A stretch of 64,000 nt of DNA from Orychophragmus violaceus. Lineage: Eukaryota; Streptophyta; Magnoliopsida; Brassicales; Brassicaceae. The stretch covers positions 45,907,522 to 45,971,521 of the forward strand of contig CM058229.1 in assembly GCA_030180135.1 (NCBI GenBank), written 5' to 3'. The translations under genes were made by a program, and so were the position numbers. Shown here piece after piece: positions 30,872 through 41,509 of the stretch (position 1 is its first letter; each line of letters starts with the position of its first letter). The notes beneath the pieces were generated by a model. The model did not search any database. It saw nothing but the letters and a program-made list of their open reading frames with translations, and was not told the DNA's origin.

Positions 30872-31311
30872 ATGGATTTTTTTTTCTTGTATTGCTTTAA
30901 ACTGCCTTGAGTAAGGTTTGTGTTCGGTTATCGAGTGGGTGGTATGCTCGATTTTTTTAAGTACTAGTGGTATGCTTGATTTTTGATAACGAGTGGTATG
31001 CTCGGTATTAAGTTGGTCGTCAGAGAGAGGGGCAGGTGCTATGCTTGGCTAACTCTGTGAGGTGGATTGGGAAAGCTGTGAGAAACTAGGTTCGGCTTTT
31101 TTCTGTCAATCAGCCTTGTGCGGGACTGGCCTCGGCTTACTTATTTACATGGGAACGAGGTTGTGCTTGTTGTCCCTAAGGTCAGGTGCGAGTAAGTGCT
31201 CGGCTTATCCTTAAGGTCTGATCGGGACAGTTGTGCGAAACTAGGTTCGGCTTACTTCTTTGCCGATCAGCCTTGTGAGACTGGGCCAGGCTTTGCGTGT
31301 TTTTAGGCACG
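30872..31311. repeat. Noncoding spacer with 155-bp tandem repeat in element 2
   Basis: Two units start at 31042 (TGCTTGGCTAACTC) and 31197 (TGCTCGGCTTATCC). Both contain CTAGGTTCGGCTT and a CAGCCTTGTG word. It corresponds to 2211-2475 in element 1. A shorter motif GGTATGCT(C/T)G also repeats three times at about 30940-31000. Confidence 0.7.
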
Positions 31312-32500
31312 CTAGATCAAACATTTGGCCAGAATGACGATTTGTTCGGAAGAGTGATAAGACAGTAAAGTACTTGATAAGATATTCTTATTGATATAGA
31401 TGAGCCTCATGAGAGGTTGCCTACGTACCCCGAAAAGGGGATCAAGCCGATCGTAGCTCACATTACATATTGAAGTAACCTGAGCTCGTGTGTAGTGAGC
31501 ACGGCTCTTTTTTCTGAGTGCATGCTCAGAGTCTTCAGTTTTCAGTCTTAGCCTTCTCGTGCCGCTTGTTCGGCTCAATAGTAGTATCGCTTTAAATTGT
31601 TTGCGTTCCACGAGCGTGGAGTGGCTCCTCCCAGTCTTCTCCGAGCTTGCGTGCTCGATGCTCGCGTTTGTTTTCGAATACATTGCAGAGGACGAGGTCG
31701 CTTTCGATGAAGCGTCGGCCCTTGACTTTATTGCTGGACCCGCAGTAGTGCTTGGTCGTGTAGCTCCTCGATCTGGTCGAGGCGATCTAGGATCATGTTG
31801 TTGTTTAACTCTTCATGATCGGGTGAGAGGCTCATTCATATTGTTGGTAAGCTTACTTATGTTGGGGACATTGCTTCCATCCCATGAAAAAGGGAGAAAT
31901 GTGTATTGCCGGTTGAGTTTCTTGGCCTTTTTCGGTACGACTATAAGACACCGTCAAGCTCGTCTACCTAGAGGCCTTTCGTGCTTTCCAGTCGTTTTTA
32001 GAGCTCGTCGTATATCATTTTGTCCGTCGCTTCGGCTTGCCCATTTCCCTATGGGTACCTCGAGGTTGACTTGCTTAGTCTGATTTTCCATCTAGCACAA
32101 AATCCTTCGAACATATTGGATATGAATTGAGACCCATTGTCGGTGACGATCTCGTATGGGAGACCATGTCAACATATAACGTACTTTTAGACAAATTTTT
32201 GCACTTCAAGGTCGTGGATTTCAGCATACGACTCTGCTTCTACCCACTTGGTGAAGTAATCAGTCATTATCAAGATGAATTCTTCTGATGCAAGGCCGGC
32301 AGTGGTCCGGTAATATCCATCGCACATTGCATGAACGAGTGGGGCGTAGCCACGGTTGTAAGAAGCTTGGATGGCTGGTGAATGGTTGGTGCATGACGTT
32401 TTTGGCATTTTTGCATCTCAACACGTGCTTCTCGCACTATGCGATTATGGTCGGCCAGAAATGTCCTTGTCTCTTGATTTCACGGCGAGAGATCGGCCAC
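31312..32500 (-). pseudogene. Integrase of Tat element 2
   Basis: The clearest block is FILIMTDYFTKWVEAESYAEIHDLEVQKFV (32290-32190), which follows the first catalytic position. The second Asp region (about 32135-32100, T-D-N-G-S-Q-type) and the C-terminal W-x-G-P-type region near 31640-31560 are traceable in other frames. It is more damaged than in element 1. Confidence 0.78.
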
Positions 32501-33260
32501 TAGTGTGATTTTTGTCTTCTCCTTCGTGAGTCTCCTCGTAGGAGAGCTATGGTCGCACTCCATCGAAACAGTTCTCCTTTAATGATCACATACAGCGCAC
32601 ATGTGGCTTTTAGGCGCCAAGTAGCCCATCTATCCTCGGTGACTTTTCCTTCGAGAATATATTGTTTTATCTCGTCCCTCCAATCGTCCGCGTCATTGAA
32701 TCTTGGTGCTGCGACCTTGGTGATTTCTTTGTTGCTTTTGTAAGCATCATCCATTCCCTCTTCGACTTCGGTAAAAACGAGCACCTCTTCTTCTTGGATG
32801 ATACTTGTCTGGCTTATGCATTCAACTGGTGTGATTCGTCGGAGATCGGAGTCTGATTTTGATGCAAAAGCTGCCAAGGCATATGCGGACGAGTTGTCGC
32901 TTTGACGGATCTTTGTTAGCGTGATTGAACCGATCTTGGCGGTGATTTTTTTGACAAGCTTCAAATATGCGTCCATTAGTTCGTTTTTTGCCTCGTAATC
33001 CCCGTTTTACTGATTAAGGATAAGCTGGGAATCACAGAAAACATTGACTAGTTTTTCTCAGAACGCTTCTGCTAGTCGTAGACCTGCTATTAGTGCTTCG
33101 TACTCGGCCTCGTTGTTTGAGGCTGGGAAAGCAAGGCATAATGACTGCTCGATGATTTCTCATGTTGGAGATGTCAGCTTGACTCCTACTTCCGAACCGT
33201 TTTTGACGAGGATCCGTCGACGAACGGGATCCATTTCTCCTTCGGTATCTGCTCGTCATT
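32501..33260 (-). pseudogene. Second RNase H domain of Tat element 2
   Basis: Downward on the minus strand: VDGSSSKTVRKSE-type start in a shifted frame (33210), SLCLAFPASNNEAEYEAL (33150-33095), CDSQLILNQ (about 33035) and SDNSSAYALAAFAS (32900-32860). The last block normally has Asp in A-D-A-L-A; it is Tyr here and Asn in element 1. A stop follows NQ. Confidence 0.78.
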
Positions 33261-34700
33261 GACTTTGAGCTCGGGAGGTAGCTCGATCAGAAAGTCGGCC
33301 AGAACTTGAGATTTAGCGCTGGTTCTTGGCATGTTCTCTATATCGTACTCTATATCATACTCGCTTAATTCGACTACCTATTTTGCAATTCTGCCGGACG
33401 GGCTCGAGCTATGCAGGATCGTCGTGATTGGATGATTTGTGAGTACCACAAGGAGTGTGATTCAATTAAGGTCGGAGCTTCCTTGCTGAAACGACCGATG
33501 CTAGTGCGAGCTTTTCTAGGGTGTTGTACCTTTCTCAGCATCATCGAAGATTTTATTGAGGTAAAAGATGGGTTTCTGGTCGCCTCGGTGATCCCGGATA
33601 AGGACACTGCTGATTGCCGAGGTTGACACTGAGATGTATAAGTAGAGGGTTTATCCTGCTTGGGGTTTGGCCAAGATTGGTGGAGTGGATAGGTAGCTTT
33701 TCAACTGCTGGAAGGCATCCTCGCATTTTGTATCCCATTCAATTTTTTTGTTTGCACTGACTTGTCCAGTCAGTCGTTTAACCTCCCTAGTATTATTTGG
33801 TGAAGGGAGCTCGGTGATTACTGTTATCTTCTTTGGCTTGGCTTCGATTTCCCTTCTCGTGACGATGTAGCCAAGGAATTCCCCTTATGTGACTGTGAAC
33901 GTGCATTTAGTCGGATTCAGCTTCATCTCGTACATGTTCAAGCTTTCGAAACAGGTAGCTAACATGATCATCGGCCGAAGTGGACTTGATGAGCATGTCA
34001 TCTATGTAAACTTCCATTGTTTGCCGAGCTGATCAGCGAACATGCGTTTGACTAGTCTTTGGTATGTTGCTCATGCATTCTTGAGACCGAATGGCATTAC
34101 TTTGTAGCAATAGGTGCCACGATCGGTGATGAACGAAGTTTTCTCGTGATCATCGGGATGCATCATAATCTGGTTGTACCTGACAAAGGCGTCCATGATC
34201 GAGAGCAAGTCATGTCCGGCTGTTGCTTCGACGAGACGGTCAATGTGAGGCAGGGGGATGTCTTTTGGGCATGCTTTGTTAAGGTCGGTGAAATCAACGC
34301 ATACTCGCCATTTTTTGTTCTTCTTTATTATGAACATGGGATTCGCTAGCCAGTAGGGATACTTGACCTCGCTGATCAACCCTGCTTTTGAGAGCCTTTA
34401 CACTTTGTCATTTACAGCCTTTGCACGCTCAGGCCGAGCTTTCTTCTTTTTGCTTGACTGGTTTGAAGACTGGATCGACGTGCTATACATGGCAGGCGAT
34501 TTATGGATTTACGCCGGTCATGTCGTTGGTCGACCAAGCGAAAGTTGGGGCGTTCTGTTTGAGGAAGTCGACGAGCTTGTCTCGTTGATCTTCGCGCAGA
34601 TCGTCGCTTATTCCAACGCAATGCTCGTTGTCTCTAATGTGGATGTTAACCTGAACAACATCGTCTTTTTGTGGTATATCGGTTGGTGGTAACTCGATCT
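33261..34700 (-). pseudogene. Reverse transcriptase and RNase H of Tat element 2
   Basis: The RT block at 34379-34071 has WRVCVDFTDLNKACPKD, SIMDAFVRYNQIM and MPFGLKNA followed by a TGA at 34071-34073. The active site EVYIDDML is near 34020-34000 in another reading register. RNase H is traced at 33750-33350, with the QLKSYLSTPP-like and AKIGSITL-type flanks. Compared with element 1 a short part between about 33770 and 33760 is missing (the stretch encoding RVAALNKFISRSTDKCLPF). Confidence 0.85.
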
Positions 34701-34769
34701 TTGGCTCAGCAACGAGGTAGGGATGCTGGGACTTGTGGCGAAGTTTATTCTCGATTCAGAAGAATGTCT

Positions 34770-35151
34770 TTAAAATCCTTTGGTCTCCTCAGAGGGTATA
34801 TATGCCGCAAGGGTCGGGAATTTTACGCACTGATGGTAAGTTGAGGGCACAACTTTCATTGTATGTATCCATGGCATCCCCAAGATCACGTTGTAGATAG
34901 AAAGTCGGTCGACGACCACAAATTTTAAGATCTTGGTGACCCTGCCGACGTTGACGGGAAGGTTGATCATTCCAAAATGTTGTGATGGAATCTCTAGAGA
35001 AACCTGTTAGGGGCTCCACGTATGGTTTTATTGGGTAATTGCTAAGCTCCATCCGCTCCAGTTTTTCCTTGAAGATCAGGTCCACCGAGCTCCCGGTGTC
35101 GATTAGGATTTTGGAGACTTCGCAGTCGCCTATCCGGAGTTCGACGACCAA
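34770..35151 (-). pseudogene. Protease of Tat element 2
   Basis: The active site LIDTGSSVDLIFKEKL is at about 35110-35060, followed by a frame change, then VGRVTKILKFVVVD and YNVILGMPWIHTMKVVPSTYHQ, the C-terminal half of the fold with the G-M-P-W block. Two frames share the domain. Confidence 0.82.
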
Positions 35152-35345
35152 TGGGTCATTGTGTGGTCTATCCAGGTCTTCCCCATCCTGCTCGGTAAAG
35201 ATGATGTCATTTCCAATTTTGAGCTCGCCACCACTTTCTCTCCTCTACTGTTGTTGAGCGGTTGGTCGTCGTTCATGTTTCTTAATTCTCCGGTCATAGT
35301 CATTGACGAGTGGTAGTCTGCCCATGATCATGTTAATACGCCTTG

Positions 35346-37068
35346 TCAGCGGGGGTGTACCTTCTTTGTCCTGATCTTAGCGGGCTCATTTAGGTGGTTG
35401 CATGTTCGTGTCAATCTGTTCGAATTCCACCTCGAATGCGACATGTTTCTTTTTTCCTTCCTGAACGAGCTTGAATCATTCTCTTTCATTCTTTGGTTGC
35501 GTCGCTTGGTTGACGACCTTTGCAGGAGTTTGGTAGTCGGCGTACAATAGAGCATGTAGGTTTCTACATTCGGTTGTGTCGTGCCCTGCTCGTTGATGGA
35601 ATTCGCAGAAGAGCTTGCTCTTGTTGCCACCCCGAACATACTTGTTCCAGGGTTTCCCTTGGTTATGATCTTGCTGATAACCTTGGTGAGGACGATCTTG
35701 GTGATAGCCTTGGGCGGGCCGATCTTAGCGATAGCCTTGGGAGGGCTGATCTGGCTGGTAGTCTTTCGGTTGGTCGCTGACGTAGTACGCCGCCTTACCC
35801 TTTCGTGTGATCTCTTCTTCTTTCGATCTTTTGTATTTTTGGTCATAAGGCTGACGCGGCCCTTACTGCTCGGTAATTTTCTCCGGCTTTTCTGATTTTT
35901 CCTTCGAACTTGATCTCTTTGGTCTGAACTTCTTTGCGAGGGTTTCCTTTTCTTCTTCCAGATCGATAAAGATAGTTGCTCTGTGCAGAGCGTCTTTGAG
36001 TGAGCTCGGCTTGTTCTTCTTCAATTATTCGCGGAAGCTAGAATCGAGTGATGTATGATCGCAGAGTTTTTTTTCCTTGAGTGATGGCCCAAAGATCGCA
36101 TTTGATGCCTCCTCTTGTATGTACATTGAATACGGCTTTAGGAATTCTATTGACAGTTCCTGATATATGTCGATGGAGTTCGGTTCCATACGGGAAAACC
36201 AATCCAAAGCTGCACCTCCCAAATGTTCGATGAACAGTTGACAATATCATGCATCTCGTTCCCCGAGGTTGAATTGTGTTCGGCTCATGGCGATACGGAA
36301 AGCAGTTAAGAATTTCCTTGGGTCCGAGTTGACTTTGTATGTCATTAGCTTGATCTTTCTCGGGTGCCGAACTTGAACATTTGTGATGCGATGGGTTTCC
36401 GTTTCTTCGAGCACGCGATCGATTTTGGGTGCCGAGCTGTTCGCTTGATGAACCTTTGAGGTCATGCTTCGCAGTTTTGATTTCAGATCTTCTATTTCGC
36501 TGTCTCAGTGAGTGTCTGCTGCTGAGTTACTCGGGGAACCATTAGTGAGGGGTTCCATGTTTGTTTCCCTGTTCGGCATCGTTGTAGAATGTAGAGGTAT
36601 CCTTCTGTTCTATTCGGTCCTCGGGGTAGGTGATCCATCAAACAAAGTTTGCTGAAGGCATTGTGTGAAGTTGATCAAGCGTGTTGTAGTCACCTGATAT
36701 CCTGATGATTGTAGTTCGTTGATCTGTCCTTGGCATGCTGCCTACGCGGTTGCGAGTTGGTGGAACCGAGCATTACTCCCTCGATAAATCTCATCCACTT
36801 GGTTCATGAGGGCTTTGAGTAGGACGGACATGTTCTGCTCGTCGGATGGATTGGTTGCAGCCTTCTCAGTCTGCTTGGGACCGAGCAGCAGCTCTGTATC
36901 CGTGGGTTGGATGATCGGGTTTGTGACCTGAGAGATGCGACGAGTCTTGTGACATTACCCTTGCGAGGTCATTCCAGAGCTTGAGTTTTCTGAGAGTGTG
37001 ATGACATCCTTGTTCACTGGAGGTCCTGTCATAGTCAAGTTTGCCTGGAAGTGAAGAAAAAGCCTTAA
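35346..37068 (-). pseudogene. Gag of Tat element 2
   Basis: The capsid core lies at 36465-36038 (RNDQVHQANSSAPKIDRVLEE, then FRIAMSRTQFNLGERDA, and YIQEEASNAIFGP). The C-terminal basic part (35846-35346) has repeated I-G-P-P-K-A-I-T/A-K-I units caused by short internal duplications near 35690-35760, and the remains of a knuckle. The N-terminal Gln/Ser-rich part reaches to about 37068. Several frames are used. Confidence 0.72.
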
Positions 37069-37070
37069 TC

Positions 37071-37087
37071 CCCTCAGTCGGGGCCAA
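37071..37087 (-). other. Primer binding site of Tat element 2
   Basis: The minus strand reads TGGCCCCGACTGAGGGGA, starting two bases from the LTR end. It aligns with the element 1 site at 8474-8491 and keeps the GGGGA core of a tRNA-Asp-like site. Confidence 0.55.
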
Positions 37088-37088
37088 T

Positions 37089-37588
37089 TGTGATAACCGA
37101 GTTCGTCAAAAAGTTTGAATGCTCGTCTTGCTAGGTTAGAATGAACGTGCTCGGTGGAAATCTATGGGTCAAAGCTTATCTTTATTAGAGAGCAGAATAA
37201 GGTCAAGAGATGAACAAGAAATTTCGAGGTCGTCACGAGCTCCTTTACGGTTTGAAAAGTTAAAGAAAAGTCTGAGGTCGTCGATGGACGAGCTCGGATT
37301 ACAATTCAAGACGCGTTTTGGTTCTAGAGAGAGAAAGTAATGAAGTGCACAAATTTCAAAACGTTACGTTAATGTACACTGCAACAACCATTTATAGTAA
37401 AATACGGTCGTAATTTTGTACGGGCCATTGACTCTTCATCGAGCTCGTGACGAAACGGCCGTACTTCAGGTGAAAATTGAGACAAGCTGACCATGTCATA
37501 ATTATTAGTTGAGCCGAGCTGATTTGAATCTTCGAGCTGACCGAGCTGAAAAGGTCTGATCGTGAGCCGACCAGAGCCAAGCAGGACC
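37089..37588 (-). repeat. 5' LTR of Tat element 2, truncated (500 bp)
   Basis: It matches the 3' LTR from CGGTTATCACA (37089) up to GCAGGACC (37588), then changes abruptly to AT-rich sequence. About 160 bp at the LTR start, including the TG terminus, is lost, so the promoter is incomplete and no target duplication can be read. Confidence 0.8.
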
Positions 37589-37844
37589 TTTTCTTTTTGC
37601 ATCATAATCAAATCTTATAAAAATCTTTTTTCAAAACTTTAAAAATAAATAAAATTTGTAATCATTATTAAAATATAAATATAAATTAATATGAACTAAA
37701 TTTTGACTTATACAAAATAAAAACCACATTATATATAAGCATTAAGTTATTAAATCAATTAATAAACAATTTAATACATAAATTATTTTTATAAACTATA
37801 AAATTAAATTAAAGTAATCATACACAAAACAACACAAATTCACA
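37589..37844 (+). repeat. AT-rich tandem repeat, copy A, left part
   Basis: It aligns with 49594-49852 (shared words ATTAAAATATAAATATAAATT and ACACAAATTCACA). It continues at 49018 after the Helitron. The full unit is about 835 bp. Confidence 0.72.
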
Positions 37845-37845
37845 T

Positions 37846-38943
37846 CTATATTATATAAGGTAGAAGTCATGAGTGAGAAAATAGAGAAGCCCTCTCCATC
37901 TGACACGTCACTTTTTGATGAAGTATCAACAGTACAAATTTTAGCATTTTATAATATTTTTACGTTTTAACTTAATGAGAAAAAGTGAAAAAAAATATCC
38001 AGAGAAACCAACAATTTTTCAATTCACCATCTAAAAATTAACTATCCAAATTTATTTCTACAAAGTCCTAGCTCTGATCCATGGCTGCTTCAATTCCGGA
38101 AACGAAAACCTTTCAATCCCCAACCAAATAGAACGAAAACCTGCCAATCCTCAACCAAATCGAACGAAAACCTTCCAATCCCGTAAATCCAAATCGCTGA
38201 AGGGTAAATCCAAAGTCAACGACAAAGATTCATTAGATGCGGAAATTTCCTTCTCTCATGTTTCCCAGATTCGATTGGAGACGAGGAATAATATGAATAC
38301 TCCCGAGAAAAGTTTGAATAGGAAAGCCTACTAAAACAAAGTTGAATTCGACGGTGTAGAATCGGGCATTCCAAAAACTGATATGCGGTTAACAAATTGG
38401 GCATTCCAACAATTTTGTTTTTTTTTGAAGTTTTGTGTTTGAAAACTCATATTTCTTACTAGACTTATCATATCTAAGTAAAATCACGAAAATCAGCACA
38501 AAAGGGTTGCGGCCAAGTGATAGTTATAGTCCATCACGGACCACTAGACTAAGATACATTTTTAGGATTAAACTACAAAATATTTTCTATATAGTATATA
38601 CAACAATAAATATATTAAAACTATGAGAGCCACCATCATATCTAGGAGATATAATTCATGATCTGTTAAAATATTCATAAATGAAGTCAGATTTTTTTTT
38701 TATCTTTTGTTACTATATATATTATTCAATATACATTTTTGTGCGAAATATTTTTTTTAAATTAATGAAAAATGGTATATAAATTTTAATTTGGAAAATA
38801 GTTTATTGATCTACAAATGGTATCATCACTATTTTATAGTTTTTTGTTCACAAGGTATAGTGTTTTAGCAATTGTCAAGTTTCTTAACCGGGGAATCCAT
38901 TTTGTTGATTGTAAAATTTTTAACGGAGTTGCTTTGTCATTAT
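37846..38943. other. Helitron interior, left part
   Basis: A noncoding, AT-rich stretch with a more GC-balanced part at 38085-38400. There, ATGGCTGCTTCAATTCCGG begins a possible captured exon fragment, followed by three 31-bp units at 38103-38195. The remainder (38430-38943) holds only short chance frames. Confidence 0.5.
38103..38195. repeat. 31-bp tandem repeat, three units
   Basis: CGAAAACCTTTCAATCCC at 38103, CGAAAACCTGCCAATCC at 38134 and CGAAAACCTTCCAATCCC at 38165. Divergence is modest. It lies within what may be a host-gene fragment picked up by the Helitron. Confidence 0.75.
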
Positions 38944-39291
38944 TGTAACATACTGGGCCCGGACCATTTGAGAAAGGCTTAAATGAATTAATTTGGCTAC
39001 CTATATCACCAAGTGCACTTACCTTTTCCGGTCACTTGCCTGAAAGAACTCCAGAGTTAAGCGTGCTTGTGCTGGAATAGTCCTAGGATGGGTGACCTTC
39101 CGGGAAGTGACTCGTGGTAGCATGTGTGTGAGGACAAAACACATGGGAAAAGGTCATGGGTGATTGTAGGGTCAGTAAATTACTCGGTCGGGCCTACCAA
39201 AAATAACGCACCGACTGTCGGACCGGGGTGGGGCCCACGAGCCCGGGAGAGGGATGGGTGATTCACCGGTAGGGGCGGACGGGGCGTTACA
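38944..39291 (+). repeat. Left LTR of Cassandra
   Basis: 348 bp, about a dozen differences from the right LTR (about 97% identity by eye). This indicates a fairly recent insertion. Confidence 0.92.
39046..39122 (+). promoter_or_regulatory. 5S rRNA-like pol III promoter region in left Cassandra LTR
   Basis: GAACTCCAGAGTTAAGCGTG and TAGGATGGGTGACCTTCCGG reproduce the A box, intermediate element and C box of plant 5S rRNA genes. This copy has GTGCTGGAATAG where 5S and the other LTR have a G-rich version. Not a functional 5S gene: the ends of the rRNA are diverged. Confidence 0.85.
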
Positions 39292-39408
39292 AGTGGTATA
39301 AGAGCTCAGGGAAGTCATACCGACTCTGTCTCGGGAGACAATCCTGGGGTTTGAGGGTTATGGTTGCTGCAGAATTCGGGGACGAATTCCCATTAAGTGG
39401 GGGAGAAT

Positions 39409-39757
39409 TGTAACATACTGGGCCCGGCCCATTTGAGAAAGGCTTAAATGAATTAATTTGGCTACCTATATCACCAAGTGCACTTACCTTTTCCGGTCAC
39501 TTGCCTGAAAGAACTCCAGAGTTAAGCGTGCTTGGGCTGGAGTAGTCCTAGGATGGGTGACCTTCCGGGAAGTGACTCGTGATAGCATGTGTGTGAGGAC
39601 AAAACACATGGGAAAAGGTCATGAGGTGATTGTAGGGTCAGTAAATTACTCAGTCAGGCCTACCAAAAATAACGCACCGACCGTCGGACAGGGGTGGGGC
39701 CCACGAGCCCGGGAGAGGGATGGGTGACTCACCGGTAGGGGTGGACGGGGCGTTACA
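39409..39757 (+). repeat. Right LTR of Cassandra
   Basis: 349 bp. Its 5S-like block (39509-39585) keeps GCTTGGGCTGGAGTAG, closer to the 5S consensus than the left LTR. Confidence 0.92.
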
Positions 39758-39762
39758 ATTAT

Positions 39763-40783
39763 AATTCACTTAATCAGTTCAATTTTCGTGCAAGATGGTG
39801 TAAGATAGTTATGACGAGGTTTATGGACGCAAGTCAATTCTTCTAATACAACAACAACATACGAGAGAAACGAGATCATCATATTAGATCATTAGATTAC
39901 AACATATTAATTAACAAAGTAAACTTTGTTGAAGATCTCATCAGTGACTTTACGGATAACATGGTTTCATAAAATCGAAATTAACTAAAATATATCGACC
40001 AGACAAAATATATATATTTAAGCTTCAACAAAATGTATTCAGTTGTAATAATATACTTTACAAATTAAATATTTTGAAGATTAACATTTTCAATTTAAGA
40101 GATAGATTTAGTAAATGAATGTTATTTGATCCAAACTTATTGTCAATAATATATATAATATATATAATTCTAATTTATTTAAAATAAACCATAATAACTA
40201 ATACATAGAAAACAAAACATTTTTGTTTAATAATAAAATATTGCAGTAAATTTTGGGAAGAACCAAAACGGATTATATATATAATTTCTGTTTTTTTTTG
40301 TTGAACCATTTCTGTTTTTAACGCATTTTCATTATGATTTCATCAATCTCTTTGTCTACTTTGATTTCAATGAAAATTTTAAAATTAAAAAAATCAGGAT
40401 CTAAGAAGACGAAGGAAAAGAAGGAGGCGAGATTACAGGCGAAGAAGCAGAAGAAACAAACTATTTATAGAATTAGAATAAACGTGTTTGGATTGGATAA
40501 AATAAAAGAACCCGAGAGATAAAATCAAAGAGTGGAGCTAAGAGAGGTAAATATTCTAGGAAAAAGGTACAATTAATTATTCACTATGGAAAATAACTGA
40601 ATTTCTTAGAAGATCATTGAGAAGTTTGACATCAACAAAATTTTTCAGTATAGGCACAAACAAACCCAATATGTTCAAATAACAATATGGCATCATTTAT
40701 ACACCATTCTTAGGGCATGGCAATATACCATTTTTATATTCTTTTTGTCATTTTTCATCATGAAATCAAAATTTGTCTTTACT
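39763..40783. other. Helitron interior between Cassandra and copia F
   Basis: Very AT-rich with long A/T runs. A 62-codon Lys-rich open frame at 40334-40522 is of low complexity and unassigned. Its last five bases (40779-40783, TTACT) are the left target duplication of copia F. Confidence 0.5.
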
Positions 40784-41495
40784 TGTTGGGAATGTCCTGA
40801 AATTAATTGTACTTACTATAAGTAAAAGTTGTATTGTCGAGATGAGACAGTCATATGATACTGGGAAATTATAATGCTTTGCTAGAAGCCACTTATGATC
40901 AATGAGTTTAGAACTCATTGCTAGTGTTATATGATCCTACAGGATCACACACCTAAGCAAACTGGATATAATATATGGGGTTGATCATTAGTGTAATGAT
41001 CTAGTGAATGTATGTTTGATATACATTCAATAACGAGTTTCTGAGGCAGTGTCGATCGACACAATAGTGTGTCGATCGACACACATCGCGAACCAAAATA
41101 CTGATTTTGGTTTATGACTTAATTAACTGCGGTTTGTTCCTTGGTTAATTAGGTCGTGATAAAAGTCTATATATATGTGATATATGCACGACTTTTACAG
41201 TAACCGAACTCAATTTACAGCCACCTTTGAGAAACTTAGAAAACCCTAAGAGATCCGATCTCTACGGCACTAGCATCCCGTCCGTACCAGTTTGTGTGCG
41301 TGTGGATACCAGTAGAGACGCAGCACTTGAGGCGCTATTCAATCTCGAATCCCTGTTCACTTTCCGCTGCATAATCATCCAGGTACATTCGAGATTCTCT
41401 GTAGATTCAATTATAAACATGAACCCTAGATCCTAGGCTATGGAATATATACTTAGGGTTGCCTAATGTGATTAGAACCGCTAGAAATTCCTTCA
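40784..41495 (+). repeat. Left LTR of copia F (712 bp)
   Basis: It contains two 14-bp palindromes 20 bp apart (41049 and 41069), where the right LTR has one. A TATA-like run TCTATATATATGTG is at 41166-41178. A 69-codon open frame within the LTR (41227-41436) is not conserved enough to call. Confidence 0.93.
41049..41082 (+). repeat. Palindrome pair in the left LTR of copia F
   Basis: Two exact copies of GTGTCGATCGACAC at 41049-41062 and 41069-41082. Each is its own reverse complement, so together they can pair as one 14-bp stem with a 6-nt loop. Confidence 0.9.
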
Positions 41496-41496
41496 G

Positions 41497-41509
41497 TGGT
41501 ATCAGAGCC
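41497..41509 (+). other. Primer binding site of copia F
   Basis: TGGTATCAGAGCC, the standard complement of the initiator tRNA-Met 3' end, one base after the LTR. Confidence 0.95.

Larger units (their letters stand above)
26760..37588 (-). mobile_element. Tat-lineage Ty3/gypsy retrotransposon (element 2)
   Basis: It has the same architecture as element 1: on the minus strand 5' LTR (37089-37588, truncated), primer binding site, gag, protease, RT, RNase H, second RNase H, integrase, repeat-bearing spacer; then the antisense ORF with three introns, a polypurine tract and the full 3' LTR (26760-27409). All pol domains can be traced but every one is broken by stops or frame changes. Shared sequence with element 1 runs throughout, including one identical in-frame stop in RT, so both descend from a recent common parent. 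Confidence 0.9.
38944..39757 (+). mobile_element. Cassandra TRIM retrotransposon, complete
   Basis: Two LTRs of 348 and 349 bp surround a 117-bp interior without coding capacity. Each LTR starts TGTAACATAC and ends GGGGCGTTACA, and contains a 5S rRNA-like block. After the left LTR, TGGTATAAGAGC (39294-39305) is a tRNA-Met type primer binding site with one mismatch; before the right LTR, AAGTGGGGGAGAAT is the polypurine tract. The flanks are ATTAT on both sides (38939-38943 and 39758-39762). Cassandra elements are known to be defined by 5S sequence in the LTRs and to move in trans. Confidence 0.95.

Noticed and set aside
34363..34692. 109-codon plus-strand open frame
   Set aside because: It is the complementary reading of the RT region of Tat element 2.
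39046..39585. Two 5S rRNA genes
   Set aside because: Only the internal promoter-like core is conserved; both copies lie at the same place in the LTRs of a Cassandra element.
41227..41436. 69-codon open frame in the LTR of copia F
   Set aside because: It lies wholly in LTR sequence between TATA-like run and LTR end, and in the right LTR it is altered by substitutions without signs of coding constraint.
41497..41509. tRNA gene fragment
   Set aside because: TGGTATCAGAGC-type sequences here and at 39294, 58107 and 60802 are primer binding sites next to LTR ends, not tRNA genes.
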